This document shows, piece after piece, positions 17,690 to 26,214 of a stretch of 64,000 bases of DNA (position 1 is its first letter; the number at the start of each line of letters is the position of its first letter). A model generated the notes under the pieces. That model ran no database searches and had not been told where the DNA came from. It was given only the letters and a program-made list of their open reading frames with translations. The DNA is from Mycobacterium simiae. GTDB lineage: Bacteria; Actinomycetota; Actinomycetes; Mycobacteriales; Mycobacteriaceae. The stretch is taken from contig NZ_AP022568.1 in assembly GCF_010727605.1 (NCBI RefSeq), positions 3,100,001 through 3,164,000 on the forward strand, read 5' to 3'. The position numbers and the translations under genes were made by a program.

Positions 17690-18848
17690 CGGACAACCAC
17701 GGGCCGATCCGGCGCACGGCTTCTTCGATGTCGCTTGTCGGTCCGGCGAACGAGAGCCGAACGAACTTGTGGCCCTGTACGGGATCGAAGTCGACACCGG
17801 GGGCGATTGCAACACCGGTGTCGGCCAACAACTTTGAACAGAACGCCATCGAGTCCTCGGTAAAGTTCGAGACGTCGGCGTAGACGTAGAACGCTCCGTC
17901 GGTGGGCGCCAGCCGGTCGATGCCGATGCCGCGCAGGCCGTCCAGCAGCAGCGTTCGGTTCACCGCGTAGTGGTCCAGATTGCCGTCGGCCTCGGCGGTT
18001 GCCTCCGGGGTGAACGCGGCGACGGCGGCGATCTGGGACAGCACCGGCGGGCAGATGGTGAAATTCCCCGTCAGGCAATCCACTGCGCGGCGCAGCTCGG
18101 GCGGGACCAGCAGCCAGCCCAGCCGCCAACCGGTCATCGCGTAATACTTCGAAAAACTGTTGACCACCAAGGCATTTCGCGAAGTCTGCCAAGCGCAGCT
18201 GGTCTGCGGAGCGCCGTCATAGACCAGACCGTGGTAGACCTCATCGCTGATCAACCGCACGCCGGAGGCATCGCACCAGGACGCTATCGCCGCCAGTTCG
18301 TCCGGGGGGATGACGGTTCCGGTGGGATTGGCCGGGCTGGCGACGACCACGCCGCGGACCGGCTGGTCGAGTTCGGCGAGCAGCTGCGCGGTGGGCTGGA
18401 ACCGGGTCTGCTCGCCGCAGGGGATCTCGACCACCTCACACCCCAGCGCGGACAGGATGTTGCGGTAGCAGGGGTAGCCGGGGCTGGCCATCGCGACTCG
18501 ATCGCCGACGTCGAAGCACGCCAGAAACGCGAGGAGGAATCCGCCGGACGATCCGGTGGTGATGACGACAGCATCGGGGTCGACGGTAATTCCATGCACG
18601 CGTTGATAATTCGTTGCGATCGCGGTACGCAGCTCGGGTATGCCCAAGGCCACGGTATAGCCCAGCTGGTTGCGCTGCAGAGCAGCCGCCGCGGCCGCGC
18701 GCACCGGCTCGGGGGCGCCGACACTCGGCTGCCCTGCCGACAGGTTGACCAAATCGCCGTGGCTGCGCTGACGCTCGGCGGCCGCCAGCCACACATCCAT
18801 CACGTGGAACGGCGGGATGCCGGCGCGCAGTGCGACCGAGTCGTTCAC
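17679..18848 (-). CDS. aspB: PLP-dependent aminotransferase (aspartate type) AspB
   Basis: A 389-residue class I/II aminotransferase. PLP-site residues are visible: the Schiff-base Lys in NSFSKYYAMTGWRLG, NPTGTV and DEVYHGLVY. The GTG at 18848 overlaps the fadE33 stop (GTGA), making it the last gene of the fadD3-fadE31-fadE32-fadE33-aspB operon. The same order occurs in M. tuberculosis (Rv3565). Its place in sterol breakdown is not established. Confidence 0.92.
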   Translation of the reverse strand: MNDSVALRAGIPPFHVMDVWLAAAERQRSHGDLVNLSAGQPSVGAPEPVRAAAAAALQRNQLGYTVALGIPELRTAIATNYQRVHGITVDPDAVVITTGSSGGFLLAFLACFDVGDRVAMASPGYPCYRNILSALGCEVVEIPCGEQTRFQPTAQLLAELDQPVRGVVVASPANPTGTVIPPDELAAIASWCDASGVRLISDEVYHGLVYDGAPQTSCAWQTSRNALVVNSFSKYYAMTGWRLGWLLVPPELRRAVDCLTGNFTICPPVLSQIAAVAAFTPEATAEADGNLDHYAVNRTLLLDGLRGIGIDRLAPTDGAFYVYADVSNFTEDSMAFCSKLLADTGVAIAPGVDFDPVQGHKFVRLSFAGPTSDIEEAVRRIGPWLSVSG

Positions 18849-19807
18849 GGGGTCTCGAACACCTCTGATTCCAGTCGGCGCAGCATCTGTGCCGGTGTGC
18901 CGAGCAACTGGGCGCTGCCGTGCGCGCGCTTGAAGTACAAGTGCATGTCGTGCTCCCAGGTGATCGCGATGCCGCCATGCAGCTGAATGCCCTCGCCCGC
19001 CACAGTACACAGCGCTTCGGTGGCGGCCAGGCGAGCGGTCGCCGCGGCGGTGGGGGTGGGATCGGTGCAGGCATCCGACACCACGGCCTTGGCCGCGGCG
19101 ATCGTCACGTATAGGTCGGCCATCCGGTGTTTGAGCGCCTGGAAGCTACCGATCGGCCTACCGAACTGCACCCGGCTCTTGGTGTATTCGACCGTCAGCT
19201 CCAGACAACGCTCGGCGGCCCCGATCTGCTCGGCCGCCAGCAGAATCGCCGCAGCGTCGGCCAGCCCGGGGTCGGGACCAAACTCGACGGTGTCTTGCGG
19301 CTGGAGGGAGGCCAGCCGACGGGTCGGGTCCATCGTGGTCGCGGGTTGCGCGCTGAAGCGCGTCCACCGGCTCACTCGGCCGCCGGCCCGGCCGTGGGTG
19401 GCGGCGACGACGACGTCGGCGATGTCGCCGTTGACCACATAGTCGGCGTCAAGCACCAACGCCCCGATTGACGTTCCGGCTGCCAGCGCTTCCAGCGTTG
19501 CGGTGTCCGGCTCGGGCGCGGCCAGCAACGCCAGCTCCGCCAGCGTGGTACCCAGCAGCGGCGAGGGCACCAAGGCGCGGCCAAGCTCCTGTAAAACCGT
19601 TGCCGCATCGGCTAATTCCCCGCCGGCGCCGCCCAGCTCCTCGGGGATCACCAAGGCGGCGGCGCCGACCTGCTCACACAGCAGCTGCCACAACCCGTCG
19701 TCGTAGCCGCGCTCGGATTCCATCGCCGTGCGGACGGCCGCCGGGTTGGCGTGTTTGGCCACCAGCGCGGCGACGGTGTCGCGCAGCAGTTCCCGTTCTT
19801 CACTCAT
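18845..19807 (-). CDS. fadE33: Acyl-CoA dehydrogenase FadE33
   Basis: A 320-residue short acyl-CoA dehydrogenase subunit with the C-terminal flavin-contact segments VQFGRPIGSFQALKH and QLHGGIAITWEHD. Short FadE chains of this locus work as one half of alpha2beta2 heterotetramers, with FadE31 as the usual partner. Probable role: beta-oxidation of the acyl-CoA left after rings C and D are opened. ATG at 19807 overlaps the fadE32 stop (ATGA); its stop overlaps aspB. Confidence 0.93.
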   Translation of the reverse strand: MSEERELLRDTVAALVAKHANPAAVRTAMESERGYDDGLWQLLCEQVGAAALVIPEELGGAGGELADAATVLQELGRALVPSPLLGTTLAELALLAAPEPDTATLEALAAGTSIGALVLDADYVVNGDIADVVVAATHGRAGGRVSRWTRFSAQPATTMDPTRRLASLQPQDTVEFGPDPGLADAAAILLAAEQIGAAERCLELTVEYTKSRVQFGRPIGSFQALKHRMADLYVTIAAAKAVVSDACTDPTPTAAATARLAATEALCTVAGEGIQLHGGIAITWEHDMHLYFKRAHGSAQLLGTPAQMLRRLESEVFETP

Positions 19808-20760
19808 AGCGCCTCCAGCACCCGGCGCTTGTGCACCTCCGGAGTGCCCCAGGCCGAGCGCAACGCCTGTACCCGCAGCAGCCATAGGGACAGGTCATGT
19901 TCCTGGGTAAAACCGATTGCGCCGTGGGTCTGCAACGCCGAGCGGGCGGCGAGCAGTCCGGCATCGGCCGCGGCTGCCTTGGCCGCGCTCACGTCGCGCG
20001 CCGCGGTGCTCGGTTCGTCGGCCAGCGCCAGCGCCGCGCCGTAGACCAACGGGCGCGCCAGCTCGATGGCGATGTGCACGTCGGCGAGCTTATGTTTGAT
20101 CGCCTGATACGAGCCGATGACTCGACCGAACTGGGAGCGCTGTTTGGCGTAGGCGACGGTGTCGCTCAGCAGGGCTTCGGCGGCACCGATCAGTTGCGCC
20201 GCGGTGGCCAGCGCGCCGAACTCGTAGGCGCGCTGGATATCTGCCTGCCATGGCGCACCGGTCGCGGTGACGTCGTACAGGCGGCGGCTGGGATCGACCG
20301 AGCGCTGGCACGCACCCGCGGTTGCCGCGCTGACCTCGTCGCCGTCAGCCAGCAAAACCAGGCCGGCGGCGTGCGCGTCTACCGCGCGGGACATGTCCGG
20401 CGGCAGCGCGACCGTGGCGATCAACTCCCCGGAGGACAGCGCGGCGCTGTGGTCGGCCTGCTCGGCCAGCAGAACCGGTGCCACGGCGATGGATTCGGTG
20501 ACCGGCCCGGGCACGCACCACCGCCCCAGTCGTTCCAGCGCGACTACCTGGTCCACCGGATGAGCGTCGAGTCCGTCGAATTTCTCCGGCACCGCCAGCG
20601 CGGTGACGCCGAGATCGGCCAATTGCTCCCACACCTTGCGGCCGGGGGCGAGGTCGCCGTCGGACCAGGCGCGCACCGCGCCGGGCAGGTCCGCACCGCC
20701 CAGCGCCGCGTCGATGCTGGCCGCGAAGTCACGCTGCTGTTCGTCGAGCGCAAATTTCAC
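19804..20760 (-). CDS. fadE32: Acyl-CoA dehydrogenase FadE32
   Basis: A 318-residue acyl-CoA dehydrogenase subunit with RSQFGRVIGSYQAIKH and QTHGAIGFTQEHD segments. Like FadE33 it is shorter than a complete enzyme and is expected to pair with FadE31. Assigned in the family to late C/D-ring catabolism (after IpdAB). The GTG at 20760 overlaps the fadE31 stop (GTGA), so the chains are likely made in step. Confidence 0.93.
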   Translation of the reverse strand: MKFALDEQQRDFAASIDAALGGADLPGAVRAWSDGDLAPGRKVWEQLADLGVTALAVPEKFDGLDAHPVDQVVALERLGRWCVPGPVTESIAVAPVLLAEQADHSAALSSGELIATVALPPDMSRAVDAHAAGLVLLADGDEVSAATAGACQRSVDPSRRLYDVTATGAPWQADIQRAYEFGALATAAQLIGAAEALLSDTVAYAKQRSQFGRVIGSYQAIKHKLADVHIAIELARPLVYGAALALADEPSTAARDVSAAKAAAADAGLLAARSALQTHGAIGFTQEHDLSLWLLRVQALRSAWGTPEVHKRRVLEAL

Positions 20761-21902
20761 TTGGTGCCTCCGGACTTCTCCCGCGGCAGGCCCAGCAACC
20801 GCTCGGAGATGATGTTGCGTTGGATCTCGTTGGTGCCGGCGTAGATCGGGCCGCCCAGGGCAAACAGCAGGCCGTCGGTCCACGGGCCGGCGATCTCACC
20901 GTCGGTGCCGCGAATGTCGATGGCGGTCTGATGGATTGCCACGTCGAGGTCGGACCAGAACACCTTGGTGACTGACGATTCGGCGCCCAGTTCGCCGCCG
21001 CCGGCCAGCCGCGTCACCGTGCCGAAGGTCTGTAACCGATAGGCCTGCGCCTTGATCCAGGCGTCGGCAACCCGGTCGGTGAACTCGGCGGGGGAGCCGG
21101 CGTCCTGCCACAGCTGCACCAGTCGTTCGGCGGCCGCCAAGAATCGGGCCGGACTGCGCAGCGACATGCCGCGCTCGTTGCTCGACGTGCTCATCGCGGC
21201 CCGCCAACCGTCGTTCGGCGTGCCGATGACGTCCTCGTCGGGCACGAAGACGTCGTCGAGAAAGATCTCACCGAAGCCGGTGTCCCCGCCCAGCTGCACG
21301 ATGGGGCGCACGGTAACCCCGGTGGCCTTCAGGTCGAACATGAAATACGTCAGCCCGTGATGGCGCTCGGCGGTGGGGTCGGAGCGGAACAGCCCGAAAC
21401 CCATTTCGGCGAACGGCGCCCGCGAGCTCCAGATCTTCTGTCCGTTCAGCAGCCAGCCGCCCTCGGTCTTGGTCGCGGTGGACCGCAGCGACGCCAGGTC
21501 GCTGCCGGACTCGGGTTCCGACCAGGCTTGCGCCCAGATCTGTTCGCCACTAGCCATTTTGGGCAGTATCCGGTCCAACTGTTCTTCGGTGCCGTGCGCG
21601 AACAGCGTCGGGGCCAGCATCGAGGTGCCGTTGGCGCTGGCGCGGCCCGGTGCGCCGGCGCGAAAGTATTCCTCCTCGAACACCACCCAGTGCAGCAGCG
21701 GCGCGTCCCGGCCGCCGTACTTCTTGGGCCAGGTGATCACCGACAGGCCCGCGTCGAACAGCACTCGGTCCCAATGCCGATGCTGGGCAAAGCCTTCGGC
21801 GTTGTCGTAAGACTGCGTGGGAATCGACTCGGCATTGGCCGCGAGGAATTCGCGGACCTCGGACCGGAAGGCCAGGGTTTCTTCGTCTAGTTCCAGATCC
21901 AA
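20757..21902 (-). CDS. fadE31: Acyl-CoA dehydrogenase FadE31
   Basis: A 381-residue acyl-CoA dehydrogenase carrying the catalytic/flavin segments WSEPESGSDLASLRSTA and NEIQRNIISERLLGLP. In this locus FadE31 is the longer subunit that pairs with FadE32 or FadE33. No ATG or GTG lies at the family start; a TTG at 21902 (LDLELDEETLAF...) directly follows the fadD3 stop and is the best start, though it is less certain than the others. Second gene of the fadD3 operon in the KstR2 region. Confidence 0.9.
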   Translation of the reverse strand: MDLELDEETLAFRSEVREFLAANAESIPTQSYDNAEGFAQHRHWDRVLFDAGLSVITWPKKYGGRDAPLLHWVVFEEEYFRAGAPGRASANGTSMLAPTLFAHGTEEQLDRILPKMASGEQIWAQAWSEPESGSDLASLRSTATKTEGGWLLNGQKIWSSRAPFAEMGFGLFRSDPTAERHHGLTYFMFDLKATGVTVRPIVQLGGDTGFGEIFLDDVFVPDEDVIGTPNDGWRAAMSTSSNERGMSLRSPARFLAAAERLVQLWQDAGSPAEFTDRVADAWIKAQAYRLQTFGTVTRLAGGGELGAESSVTKVFWSDLDVAIHQTAIDIRGTDGEIAGPWTDGLLFALGGPIYAGTNEIQRNIISERLLGLPREKSGGTK

Positions 21903-21903
21903 T

Positions 21904-23442
21904 TCAGGTCCATTCTCGCAGTTGTGGTTTGACCACCTTGCCACCCGCGTTGCGCGGCAACGCGTCGACGAACCGCACCGATCGAGGTGCCTTGAAATTC
22001 GCCAAATGCTCACGGCAATAACCGATTACCGACTGTTCGTCGAGCTCCGCACCTGGGTGGGGCACCACGAACGCGCGTCCCACCTCACCGAGACGCTCGT
22101 CGGGAACTCCGATCACCGCGGCGTCGGCCACCCCGTCCATCCGGGCCAGCACCTGCTCGATTTCGGCGGGGTAGACGTTGAATCCGCCGCAGATGTACAT
22201 GTCCTTGAGCCGGTCGGTGATGCGCAGGTTGCCGTTCTCGTCCACCGCGCCGATGTCCCCGGTGTGCAGCCAGCCGTCGGCGTCGATGGCCGCGGCGGTG
22301 GCCGCCGGGTCGTCCAGATAGCCCAGCATTACGTTGGGACCCCGCAGCAGTACCTCGCCGGCTTCCCCGGGGACCGCCGCGTCGATGCGCAATTCGAAGC
22401 CGGCGAACGGGCGCCCGCAGGTGGTCGCGACGGTCACCGCGTCATCGTCGGCTCGGCAACTGGTCCCCATGCCGTTGGCCTCGGTGAGGCCGTAGGCGGT
22501 CAGCACGATGTCGATGTCGAGCTCGGATTGCATGCGTTCCACCAACACGACGGGCACGGTCGCGGCGCCGGTCACCGCGAATCGCAGCGAGCTCAGGTCG
22601 TAGTCCTTGCGTGCCGGGTGATCGAGCAGCGTCTGGTAAATCGTTGGCGGCCCGGGCAATACGGTAATGCGATGCTGCTCGATGGCCTGCAACGCTCGCA
22701 GCGGATCGAAGGTGAGGTGCGGAATCAGCGTCGCGCCGGTTTGCAGGCACGCCAGGATTCCGGCCTTGTAGCCGAAGTTGTGAAAGAACGGGTTGATGCA
22801 CAGGTAGCGGTCGTCGCTGGTGATCTTGCCGTTGGCCGCCCAGGCCGCCGAGGCCGACAGGGACTGCCGGTGTGCGCACAGCACGCCTTTGCTGCGTCCG
22901 GTGGTGCCGGAGGTGAACAGGATGTCGCTGACGTCGTCCGGTTGGACGGCGGCGGCGCGGGCGGGCACCGCCGCCGTGTCGTTCCCGCGCGCGATGAACT
23001 CGTCCCAGGTCCCGGTACCCGTTTCCGGCCCGTCGACCGGTATCCGCACGACGTGCCGCAGCGCGGGCAGGGCCGCACGGTCTAGGTCGGCCACGCGGTC
23101 GTGGCCGAGGAAGCGGCCCATGCCGAACAACACCGGCGCACCGGTGCGGGCCAGGATGTCGCCGGCCTCTGCCGCGGTATAGCGCGTGTTCAGTGGGACC
23201 ATCGCGGCGCCGGCGTGATGAATCGCCAGGCAGGCTATTACCCAATGCCAGGTGTTCGGCGACCACACGGCCACCCGATCGCCGTGCTCGACGCCCAGCG
23301 CGATGAGCGCGGCGGCCGCGCGGTATACCTGGTCGCGCAGTTCGGACGCGGTGAAGGAGCGTTCGTCGGTGACCAAGGCGAGCTGGTCGGGCGACCGCTC
23401 GACGAGGCGATCTAATGCCGCCGGCACGGTGCGCGGAGTCAT
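21904..23442 (-). CDS. fadD3: HIP-CoA synthetase FadD3
   Basis: A 512-residue acyl-CoA synthetase that activates HIP, the two-ring propionate left after rings A and B are removed, starting C/D-ring degradation. AMP-binding motif LFTSGTTGRSKGV near residue 165, AYGLTEANG near 305, GWLHTGDIG and a C-terminal GKVVKPQL with the catalytic Lys. The ATG at 23442 gives the family length. It heads the operon fadD3-fadE31-fadE32-fadE33-aspB and is divergent from fadE30 across a KstR2 box. Confidence 0.94.
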   Translation of the reverse strand: MTPRTVPAALDRLVERSPDQLALVTDERSFTASELRDQVYRAAAALIALGVEHGDRVAVWSPNTWHWVIACLAIHHAGAAMVPLNTRYTAAEAGDILARTGAPVLFGMGRFLGHDRVADLDRAALPALRHVVRIPVDGPETGTGTWDEFIARGNDTAAVPARAAAVQPDDVSDILFTSGTTGRSKGVLCAHRQSLSASAAWAANGKITSDDRYLCINPFFHNFGYKAGILACLQTGATLIPHLTFDPLRALQAIEQHRITVLPGPPTIYQTLLDHPARKDYDLSSLRFAVTGAATVPVVLVERMQSELDIDIVLTAYGLTEANGMGTSCRADDDAVTVATTCGRPFAGFELRIDAAVPGEAGEVLLRGPNVMLGYLDDPAATAAAIDADGWLHTGDIGAVDENGNLRITDRLKDMYICGGFNVYPAEIEQVLARMDGVADAAVIGVPDERLGEVGRAFVVPHPGAELDEQSVIGYCREHLANFKAPRSVRFVDALPRNAGGKVVKPQLREWT

Positions 23443-23585
23443 CAGCGCGGCTCGCCGCCGCCGAAACATATCCGATTGCGACCTCGTGCGGCATGTCGTC
23501 GCAGCTGGTGCGGTGTCGCGGCGTGGCACATGGAAGCTATTCCTCCTCCCCGTTGCCCGGCGGCCTTCGGCGACGCTCCTAACAA

Positions 23586-23599
23586 AGCAAGTGCTTGGT
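23586..23599. promoter_or_regulatory. KstR2 box, fadD3-fadE30
   Basis: AGCAAGTGCTTGGT fits the KstR2 consensus AnCAAGnnCTTGnT. It lies between the divergent fadD3 operon and fadE30-ipdF. KstR2 is released by HIP-CoA, the product of FadD3, so the first gene makes the inducer. Confidence 0.92.
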
Positions 23600-23603
23600 A
23601 GGT

Positions 23604-23609
23604 TAGCCT
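23604..23609 (+). promoter_or_regulatory. Probable -10 hexamer of leaderless fadE30
   Basis: TAGCCT, 4 bases after the KstR2 box and 7 bases before the ATG at 23617. No clear ribosome site. Confidence 0.6.
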
Positions 23610-23616
23610 ACAGGGC

Positions 23617-24765
23617 ATGCAGGATGTCGAGGAGTTCCGGGCGGAGGTCCGAGATTGGCTCGCCGACAATCTGGTCGGCGAATTCGCGGCGCTGAAGGGC
23701 CTCGGTGGCCCCGGGCGCGAACACGAAGCGTTCGAAGAGCGCCGGGCCTGGAACCAGCATCTGGCCGCGGCGGGGCTGACCTGTTTGGGGTGGCCGGTCG
23801 AGCACGGCGGCCGCGGGCTGTCGACGGCGCACCGGGTCGCCTTCTACGAGGAGTACGCCAAGGCCGATGCGCCGGACAAGGTCAATCACTTCGGCGAGGA
23901 GCTACTCGGCCCCACCCTGATCGCGTTCGGGACCCCCGAGCAACAGCGCCGCTTCCTGCCGCGCATCCTCGACGTCACCGAGCTGTGGTGCCAGGGCTAC
24001 TCCGAGCCGGGTGCCGGCAGCGACTTGGCCAACGTCTCCACGACGGCGGAGTTAGACGGTGACGAGTGGGTGATCAACGGGCAGAAGGTGTGGACATCCT
24101 TGGCGCACGTGTCGCAGTGGTGTTTCGTGGTCGCGCGCACCGAGAAAGGTTCCAAGCGCCACGCGGGCCTGTCGTATCTGCTGGTGCCGCTGGATCAGCC
24201 CGGCGTGCAGGTGCGGCCGATCGTGCAGATCACCGGCACCGCGGAGTTCAACGAGGTCTTCTTCGACGACGCCCGCACCGAGGCCGGGCTGGTGGTCGGC
24301 CAGCCAGGCGACGGTTGGCGGGTGGCGATGGGAACGCTGACTTTCGAGCGTGGCGTCTCCACTCTCGGGCAGCAAATCCGCTACGCACGTGAACTTTCCA
24401 ATCTCGCCGAGCTCGCGCAGCGCAACGGTGCCGCCGACGATCCGTTCATCCGGGCGCGCCTTACCCGGGCCTGGACCGGCCTGCGGGCTATGCGCTCCTA
24501 TGCGCTGGCCACCATGGACGTCGAGCAGCCCGGCCAGGACAACGTGTCAAAGCTGTTGTGGGCCAATTGGCATCGTGATCTGGGTGAGCTCGCGATGGAT
24601 GTCATCGGCAAGCCGGGTATGACGTTGTCGGAAGGGGAATTCGACGAGTGGCAGCGACTGTTCCTGTTCACCCGGGCCGACACCATCTACGGCGGATCCA
24701 ACGAGATTCAGCGCAACATCATCGCCGAGCGGGTGCTCGGCCTACCGCGAGAGGTTAAAGCATGA
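23617..24765 (+). CDS. fadE30: Acyl-CoA dehydrogenase FadE30
   Basis: A 382-residue, full-length acyl-CoA dehydrogenase. In M. tuberculosis FadE30 acts on the 5-hydroxy form of HIP-CoA, making the double bond in the propionyl side chain of the C/D-ring intermediate. Sequence shows GYSEPGAGSDLANVSTTA and GGSNEIQRNIIAERVLGLP. The ATG at 23617 overlaps nothing upstream; its TGA overlaps the start of ipdF (ATGA). KstR2 box and a leaderless-type promoter lie directly before it. Confidence 0.94.
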   Translation: MQDVEEFRAEVRDWLADNLVGEFAALKGLGGPGREHEAFEERRAWNQHLAAAGLTCLGWPVEHGGRGLSTAHRVAFYEEYAKADAPDKVNHFGEELLGPTLIAFGTPEQQRRFLPRILDVTELWCQGYSEPGAGSDLANVSTTAELDGDEWVINGQKVWTSLAHVSQWCFVVARTEKGSKRHAGLSYLLVPLDQPGVQVRPIVQITGTAEFNEVFFDDARTEAGLVVGQPGDGWRVAMGTLTFERGVSTLGQQIRYARELSNLAELAQRNGAADDPFIRARLTRAWTGLRAMRSYALATMDVEQPGQDNVSKLLWANWHRDLGELAMDVIGKPGMTLSEGEFDEWQRLFLFTRADTIYGGSNEIQRNIIAERVLGLPREVKA

Positions 24766-25550
24766 GTCTGTCCGAGACTCCGAAAGAGATTGCCGGACAT
24801 GGGCTTCTGACGGGCAAGGTCGTCGTCGTCACCGCGGCCGCGGGTACCGGCATCGGGGCGGCGACCGCACGCCGGGCGCTGGCCGAGGGGGCCGACGTCG
24901 TGATCTCGGACCATCATGAGCGACGGCTCGGTGAGACCGCCCAGGAACTGTCCGGCTTGGGACTCGGCCGGGTCGAGCACGTGGTGTGTGACGTGACGTC
25001 GACGGCGCAGGTCGACGCGCTGATCTCCTCGGCGAATGCCCGATTGGGACGGATCGACGTGCTGGTCAACAACGCCGGGCTGGGTGGGCAAACGGCGGTG
25101 GTGGACATGACCGACGAGGAGTGGGATCGCGTCCTGAACGTGACGCTGACCTCGGTACTGCGAGCCACCCGCGCGGCACTGCGTTACTTCCGCGACGCGA
25201 AGCACGGCGGCGTGATCGTCAACAACGCGAGCGTGCTGGGCTGGCGGGCGCAACACTCGCAGTCGCACTACGCCGCCGCCAAGGCCGGGGTGATGGCGCT
25301 AACCCGTTGCAGCGCAATCGAAGCCGCCGAGTACGGGGTCCGCATCAACGCGGTGTCCCCGAGTATCGCCCGGCACAAATTCCTGGAAAAGACGTCGTCG
25401 GCCGAATTGCTGGACCGGCTGGCGGCCGGGGAGGCGTTCGGCCGCGCCGCCGAGCCGTGGGAGGTGGCGGCCGCCATCGCCTTCCTGGCCAGCGACTACT
25501 CGAGTTACCTCACGGGCGAGGTGATCTCGGTCTCCAGTCAGCATCCGTGA
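24762..25550 (+). CDS. ipdF: Short-chain dehydrogenase, IpdF-like (Rv3559c)
   Basis: A 262-residue SDR with the nucleotide motif TAAAGTGIGAAT and an active-site Tyr-X3-Lys in HYAAAKAG. IpdF oxidises a hydroxyl of the C/D-ring acyl-CoA during side-chain removal, before FadA6 thiolysis. Translationally coupled to fadE30 (ATGA overlap). In M. tuberculosis a PPE gene separates this gene from kstR2; here only 42 bases with a KstR2 box do so. Confidence 0.88.
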   Translation: MSLSETPKEIAGHGLLTGKVVVVTAAAGTGIGAATARRALAEGADVVISDHHERRLGETAQELSGLGLGRVEHVVCDVTSTAQVDALISSANARLGRIDVLVNNAGLGGQTAVVDMTDEEWDRVLNVTLTSVLRATRAALRYFRDAKHGGVIVNNASVLGWRAQHSQSHYAAAKAGVMALTRCSAIEAAEYGVRINAVSPSIARHKFLEKTSSAELLDRLAAGEAFGRAAEPWEVAAAIAFLASDYSSYLTGEVISVSSQHP

Positions 25551-25563
25551 CCCCAACTGGCCA

Positions 25564-25577
25564 AGCAAGCGCTTGGT
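25564..25577. promoter_or_regulatory. KstR2 box, kstR2 promoter
   Basis: AGCAAGCGCTTGGT, a match to AnCAAGnnCTTGnT, lying in the 42-base gap between ipdF and kstR2. It implies autorepression of kstR2 and control of fadA6. Confidence 0.92.
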
Positions 25578-25580
25578 TGA

Positions 25581-25586
25581 TACTCT
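25581..25586 (+). promoter_or_regulatory. Probable -10 hexamer of leaderless kstR2
   Basis: TACTCT, 3 bases after the KstR2 box and 6 bases before the ATG at 25593. Confidence 0.6.
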
Positions 25587-25592
25587 GATCGG

Positions 25593-26201
25593 ATGGACCG
25601 CGTGACCGGTCAGGCCAATAGTCGACGAGACGAGTTGCTCGAACTCGCCGCGAGGATGTTCGCCGAACGCGGACTGCGGGCCACCACGGTGCGGGACATC
25701 GCCGATGGCGCCGGGATTTTGTCGGGGAGCCTGTATCACCATTTTGCCTCGAAAGAGGAGATGGTCGACGAAGTGCTGCGCAGCTTCCTGGACTGGCTGT
25801 TCGCCCGATATCGCGAAATCATCGAGGCGCAGGCCAATCCCCTGGAGCGGCTCAAGGGACTGTTCATGGCGTCGTTCGAAGCGATCGAGCATCGGCACGC
25901 GCAGGTCGTCATCTATCAGGACGAAGCCCAGCGGCTGTTGGCCCAACCACGGTTCGCCTATATCGAGGACATGAATCGCCAGCAGCGCAAGATGTGGGTC
26001 GAGTTGCTGCATCAAGGTGTCGACGAGGGCTACTTCCGGCCCGACCTCGACGTCGATCTTGTCTACCGTTTCATCCGCGACACCACCTGGGTGTCGGTGC
26101 GCTGGTATCGACCCGGCGGGCCACTCACCGCCGAACAAGTGGGTCGGCAATATCTCGCCATCGTGCTCGGTGGGATCACGGCCGAAGTTTCCAAGGAATA
26201 A
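25593..26201 (+). CDS. kstR2: TetR-family repressor KstR2
   Basis: A 202-residue TetR repressor with the helix-turn-helix at about residues 12-58 (TVRDIADGAG then GSLYHHFASKEEM) and a helical ligand domain. KstR2 represses the C/D-ring genes and is relieved by HIP-CoA. The ATG at 25593 is supported by an upstream -10-like hexamer and box. It sits 13 bases before fadA6 and is probably co-transcribed with it. Confidence 0.95.
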   Translation: MDRVTGQANSRRDELLELAARMFAERGLRATTVRDIADGAGILSGSLYHHFASKEEMVDEVLRSFLDWLFARYREIIEAQANPLERLKGLFMASFEAIEHRHAQVVIYQDEAQRLLAQPRFAYIEDMNRQQRKMWVELLHQGVDEGYFRPDLDVDLVYRFIRDTTWVSVRWYRPGGPLTAEQVGRQYLAIVLGGITAEVSKE

Positions 26202-26214
26202 AGGAGTCTGAAGT

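Noticed and set aside
21817..23085. Open frame of 422 codons antisense to fadE31/fadD3
   Set aside because: No recognisable motif, low-complexity GC-driven composition, and the opposite strand encodes intact enzymes.
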